Positions 7,592 through 8,789 of a DNA stretch of 8,789 nucleotides are shown one piece after another. The number at the start of each line of letters is the position of its first letter. Positions within the stretch are counted from its first letter, which is position 1. Made by a program: the position numbers and the translations under genes. The stretch covers positions 1 to 8,789 of the forward strand of contig JAIDUY010000384.1 of assembly GCA_029059965.1 (NCBI GenBank), given 5' to 3'. A model generated the notes under the pieces. That model saw only the letters and a program-made list of their open reading frames with translations. It was not told where the DNA came from and made no database searches. Source of the DNA: Muribaculaceae bacterium (GTDB lineage: Bacteria; Bacteroidota; Bacteroidia; Bacteroidales; Muribaculaceae).

Positions 7592-7623
7592 CAAATTTAA
7601 TGAAAGATTGCCACTTATGCAAA
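7592..7623 (-). promoter_or_regulatory. Bacteroidetes-type sigma-70 promoter directed toward the protease operon
   Basis: On the minus strand TTTG (7623-7620) is followed by exactly 20 bases and TAAATTTG (7599-7592), a full match to the Bacteroidetes consensus of TTTG and TAnnTTTG with 19-21 bases between. It begins 16 bases after the stop of the holin-like gene. Transcription would start near 7587, about 470 bases before the protease ATG. It is the best promoter I see for the operon, unless the downstream T-run ends the transcript. Confidence 0.65.
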
Positions 7624-7638
7624 TAATCGGAGTTTTTT

Positions 7639-8082
7639 TTAAAGATGGCGGCGGGCTTTGTCGACGAGGTAGCGGCGGGCGATGCGAGCCCAGCGGGCGT
7701 CGGAGCAGGTCGACTCGTTCTCGAGTATCGACAGCAGCTGCCAGAAGCAGATGGCGCCGGCGGTGACGCGCACGGCGTCGAAGCCTCCGGCGCCGGCGAT
7801 GACCCAGCGCTGAGCCATGGCAGCCACGGCCAGTGCGCCGTAGACCCGCACCAAAGTGGACACGAAGCGACCGAAACGGCGCGAACTCAGGCGGCTGTCG
7901 ACCTTGCGGCCGGCGCGGCGCAGGCGGCGCCCCAGCGACAGCGCCGTCACGAAATCGAGGCTTACCATCACCGTGCAAAGCACGGCGGGTGCCAGCACGG
8001 GCTCGAACAGACCCGTGGCCAGTCCGGCAAGGGCGCTCAGCGCCGTCTTGCCTGCGGAAGTTGTAAGAATTTGTGGTATCAT
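7639..8082 (-). CDS. Phage-holin-family small membrane protein
   Basis: A 147-residue, very basic membrane protein. Hydrophobic stretches lie near residues 13-25, 28-50, 74-94 and 104-120, giving three or four membrane passes. Two features match the holin family seen in Bacteroidales: S-L-D-F-V-T-A (41-47) followed by a basic loop ending S-S-R-R-F-G-R (66-72), and W-Q-L-L-S-I-L-E-N-E-S (114-124) near the end. Holins open the inner membrane for a phage lysin or for protein release. No lysin or amidase gene is visible next to it, so it may be a prophage remnant, a domesticated release protein, or part of a phage-like locus beyond the window. It is divergent from the gene at 8270 and upstream of, but probably not co-regulated with, the protease operon. 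The ATG at 8082 fits the promoter at 8118-8111, giving a leader of about 23 bases. Confidence 0.7.
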   Translation of the reverse strand: MIPQILTTSAGKTALSALAGLATGLFEPVLAPAVLCTVMVSLDFVTALSLGRRLRRAGRKVDSRLSSRRFGRFVSTLVRVYGALAVAAMAQRWVIAGAGGFDAVRVTAGAICFWQLLSILENESTCSDARWARIARRYLVDKARRHL

Positions 8083-8092
8083 ATCATTTTAT

Positions 8093-8109
8093 CTTGAAAA
8101 ATTTTCAAG
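8093..8109. repeat. Perfect palindrome at the start of the holin transcript
   Basis: CTTGAAAA and TTTTCAAG flank a single A: two perfect eight-base arms. It abuts the minus-strand -7 element (8111-8118) and covers the expected start of transcription, 10 bases from the holin ATG. Its symmetry suits a dimeric repressor; as RNA it would make a hairpin directly before the start codon. Confidence 0.55.
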
Positions 8110-8110
8110 G

Positions 8111-8118
8111 CAAAATTA
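8111..8118 (-). promoter_or_regulatory. -7 promoter element for the holin-like gene
   Basis: The minus strand reads TAATTTTG, a full match to TAnnTTTG. No good -33 TTTG lies 19-21 bases upstream; the nearest candidate is TTTC (8139-8136) at 17 bases. The promoter may therefore be weak or need an activator. Confidence 0.45.
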
Positions 8119-8202
8119 GACTTGCACCGCCGCATGAAAGTCTGTGAATCAGCAAGGCACGATACTTTTAACGATTCGGAGCCGAAAACGGTCAAAAAAA
8201 AT

Positions 8203-8231
8203 CAATTGACAACTATTGACAATTACAATTG
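8203..8231. repeat. Ten-base-spaced repeats and paired CAATTG sites at the divergent promoter
   Basis: ATTGACAA occurs at 8205-8212 and again at 8215-8222, exactly one helical turn apart. The stretch is bounded by the palindrome CAATTG at 8203-8208 and 8226-8231. The second copy covers the -33 element of the plus-strand promoter, so a bound protein could block or recruit polymerase. An A8 run (8194-8201) lies just upstream. Confidence 0.45.
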
Positions 8232-8246
8232 TTTGTTGTAAATTTG
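8215..8246 (+). promoter_or_regulatory. Promoter of the 138-residue protein gene
   Basis: ATTG (8215-8218) is separated by 20 bases from TAAATTTG (8239-8246), a perfect -7 element with a TTG-type -33 element. The leader to the ATG at 8270 would be only about 15-20 bases, AT-rich and without a Shine-Dalgarno site. Confidence 0.65.
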
Positions 8247-8269
8247 CATTGCTTAATAAACATACTACA

Positions 8270-8686
8270 ATGAAAACATCAACGCAACACGCCGAGCGCG
8301 ACGCCGCCTTTGTGCGCTCGGCCATGAGCATCCTGGGTGCTCACATGGCACGCGGCGAGCGTCTGTCGCGCCGCGAACTGATTGCCAAGGCGCTCGCATC
8401 GCGCCCTCCCTACTTCTACGTCGAGGCAGACAGGGCCGTGGACGTCTTCAACTTCTTCAGGCACAGGCCCTGGCCGTCGGCTCCGACACTGCGCCAGCAG
8501 ATGTGGATGGAGTTCTGCACCATGGTGCGCGAGGAGATGGAGGGCCCGCGCCGCCTCAAGCTCAGCAAGGCCGTGGCCTTCGTTCTGAACTTCCGCCGCC
8601 CCTCGCGCTTCTATATCTCCGAGCAGATAGCGCAGCGCCTCATCCGCAGGCACGTAGCCCGACGCAGCTACATCGTACGTTCATGA
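8270..8686 (+). CDS. Uncharacterised basic protein with duplicated R-P-x-x-F-Y motif
   Basis: A 138-residue soluble protein of unknown function, rich in arginine. I chose the ATG at 8270 because it follows the promoter closely; the in-frame ATG at 8216 lies inside the promoter. No signal peptide or membrane segment is visible. The motif R-P-P-Y-F-Y-V-E-A-D-R-A (45-56) recurs 65 residues later as R-P-S-R-F-Y-I-S-E-Q-I-A (110-121), sharing R, P, F, Y and A at the same positions; a tryptophan-containing helical stretch (66-100) lies between. Its style resembles uncharacterised Bacteroidales proteins that I recall from memory, with no function known to me. The basic charge and its divergence from a holin-like gene allow a nucleic-acid-binding or regulatory role, which is only a guess. 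A further gene follows after 30 bases on the same strand. Confidence 0.75.
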   Translation: MKTSTQHAERDAAFVRSAMSILGAHMARGERLSRRELIAKALASRPPYFYVEADRAVDVFNFFRHRPWPSAPTLRQQMWMEFCTMVREEMEGPRRLKLSKAVAFVLNFRRPSRFYISEQIAQRLIRRHVARRSYIVRS

Positions 8687-8716
8687 ATATGTCTAATCCT
8701 AACATACACACATACC

Positions 8717-8789
8717 ATGATTTCGATTTCAGTTTCCAGAATCTGCGACGGCGTGCTGGCCGTCAGCGCCCTGCGCGCCGCAGGAAGCG
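8717..8789 (+). CDS. Start of an unrecognised gene (partial)
   Basis: The first 24 codons of a reading frame cut by the window end (M-I-S-I-S-V-S-R-I-C-D-G). It lies 30 bases after the preceding stop, probably in the same operon. Third codon positions soon become mostly G or C, as in neighbouring genes. A competing frame from the ATG at 8683, which overlaps the previous stop, becomes strongly arginine-rich and looks less natural. Too little is visible to suggest a function. Confidence 0.5.
   Translation, partial: MISISVSRICDGVLAVSALRAAGS

Larger units (their letters stand above)
7117..7638. other. Non-coding region between the holin-like gene and the protease operon
   Basis: This 522-base stretch holds no convincing gene. 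Going in the minus-strand direction it contains a consensus promoter (7623-7592), a short hairpin near the expected start of transcription (7590-7570), two overlapping inverted repeats (7490-7421), a terminator-like hairpin plus T-run (7255-7214), and then about 97 bases to the protease ATG. I checked it for tmRNA, RNase P RNA, SRP RNA, tRNA and rRNA signatures and recognised none. No TAnnTTTG promoter with a spaced TTG is visible between the T-run and the protease ATG. Confidence 0.6.

Noticed and set aside
7353..7622. 89-codon minus-strand frame (or 67 codons from 7556)
   Set aside because: The first ATG lies inside the promoter, upstream of the predicted transcript start. The product shows no domain-like pattern and the region is dominated by inverted repeats. 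A short peptide from 7556 cannot be fully excluded.
7633..7640. T8 run on the plus strand as a terminator
   Set aside because: Only a weak four-pair stem precedes it, no plus-strand gene ends there, and it overlaps the end of the holin-like gene next to the minus-strand promoter.
8683..8789. Frame starting at the ATG that overlaps the stop of the 138-residue gene
   Set aside because: The ATGA overlap is attractive, but the product turns into an arginine-rich string and its third-position base use does not fit the neighbouring genes; the frame from 8717 fits better.
1..8789. CRISPR array, tRNA, rRNA, insertion sequence or attachment site
   Set aside because: I saw no regularly spaced repeats, cloverleaf-like sequence, ribosomal RNA motif, transposase or paired terminal repeats.

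Overview
The window looks like a chromosomal fragment from a GC-rich member of Bacteroidales, probably a gut lineage such as Muribaculaceae or a relative. I infer this from promoters of the Bacteroidetes type (TTTG, then about 20 bases, then TAnnTTTG), the absence of clear Shine-Dalgarno sites, a CsdA/DbpA-type DEAD-box helicase tail, a Bacteroidales-style small holin, and secreted proteins carrying dockerins, cohesin-like domains and the C-terminal 'LPAGxYI(I/V)xG' tail that resembles type IX secretion sorting domains. The family level is a guess; the phylum is fairly safe.

Layout: (1) Bases 2-325 (+) are the end of a DEAD-box RNA helicase, followed by a strong hairpin (349-382) lying between convergent genes. 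(2) Bases 399-7116 (-) hold a tight three-gene operon of secreted proteins. It is transcribed from a 1319-residue subtilisin-like (S8) protease with beta-helix, FnIII and dockerin modules, to a 689-residue protein with three cohesin-like domains and a C-terminal dockerin, to a 229-residue protein with a single cohesin-like domain and a sorting tail. The genes overlap by 4 bases or are separated by 2, so they are probably translationally coupled. (3) Bases 7117-7638 are a non-coding stretch with a near-consensus minus-strand promoter at its far end, several inverted repeats, and a terminator-like hairpin with a T-run about 100 bases before the protease start. It is either a long leader or a separate small RNA. 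(4) Bases 7639-8082 (-) encode a small membrane protein of the phage-holin type. (5) Divergent from it, from 8270 (+), are an unrecognised 138-residue protein with an internally repeated R-P-x-x-F-Y motif and the first 24 codons of another gene.

How the parts may work together: all three operon products are predicted to leave the cytoplasm. Two carry dockerins, all three carry cohesin-like beta-sandwiches, and two end in sorting tails. The simplest hypothesis is a surface-attached assembly in which a protease is joined to non-catalytic binding or scaffold proteins. The pairing itself is inference, because cohesin-like and dockerin modules in Bacteroidetes do not always bind each other. The protease gene also contains a sharply AT-rich segment coding for its beta-helix (about 38% GC over 4561-5040 by hand count, against roughly 60-65% around it), which suggests domain exchange in the part most likely to face a variable ligand. 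The right-hand end (holin plus uncharacterised small genes) looks phage-like or domesticated, but no structural phage gene, integrase or lysin is visible.
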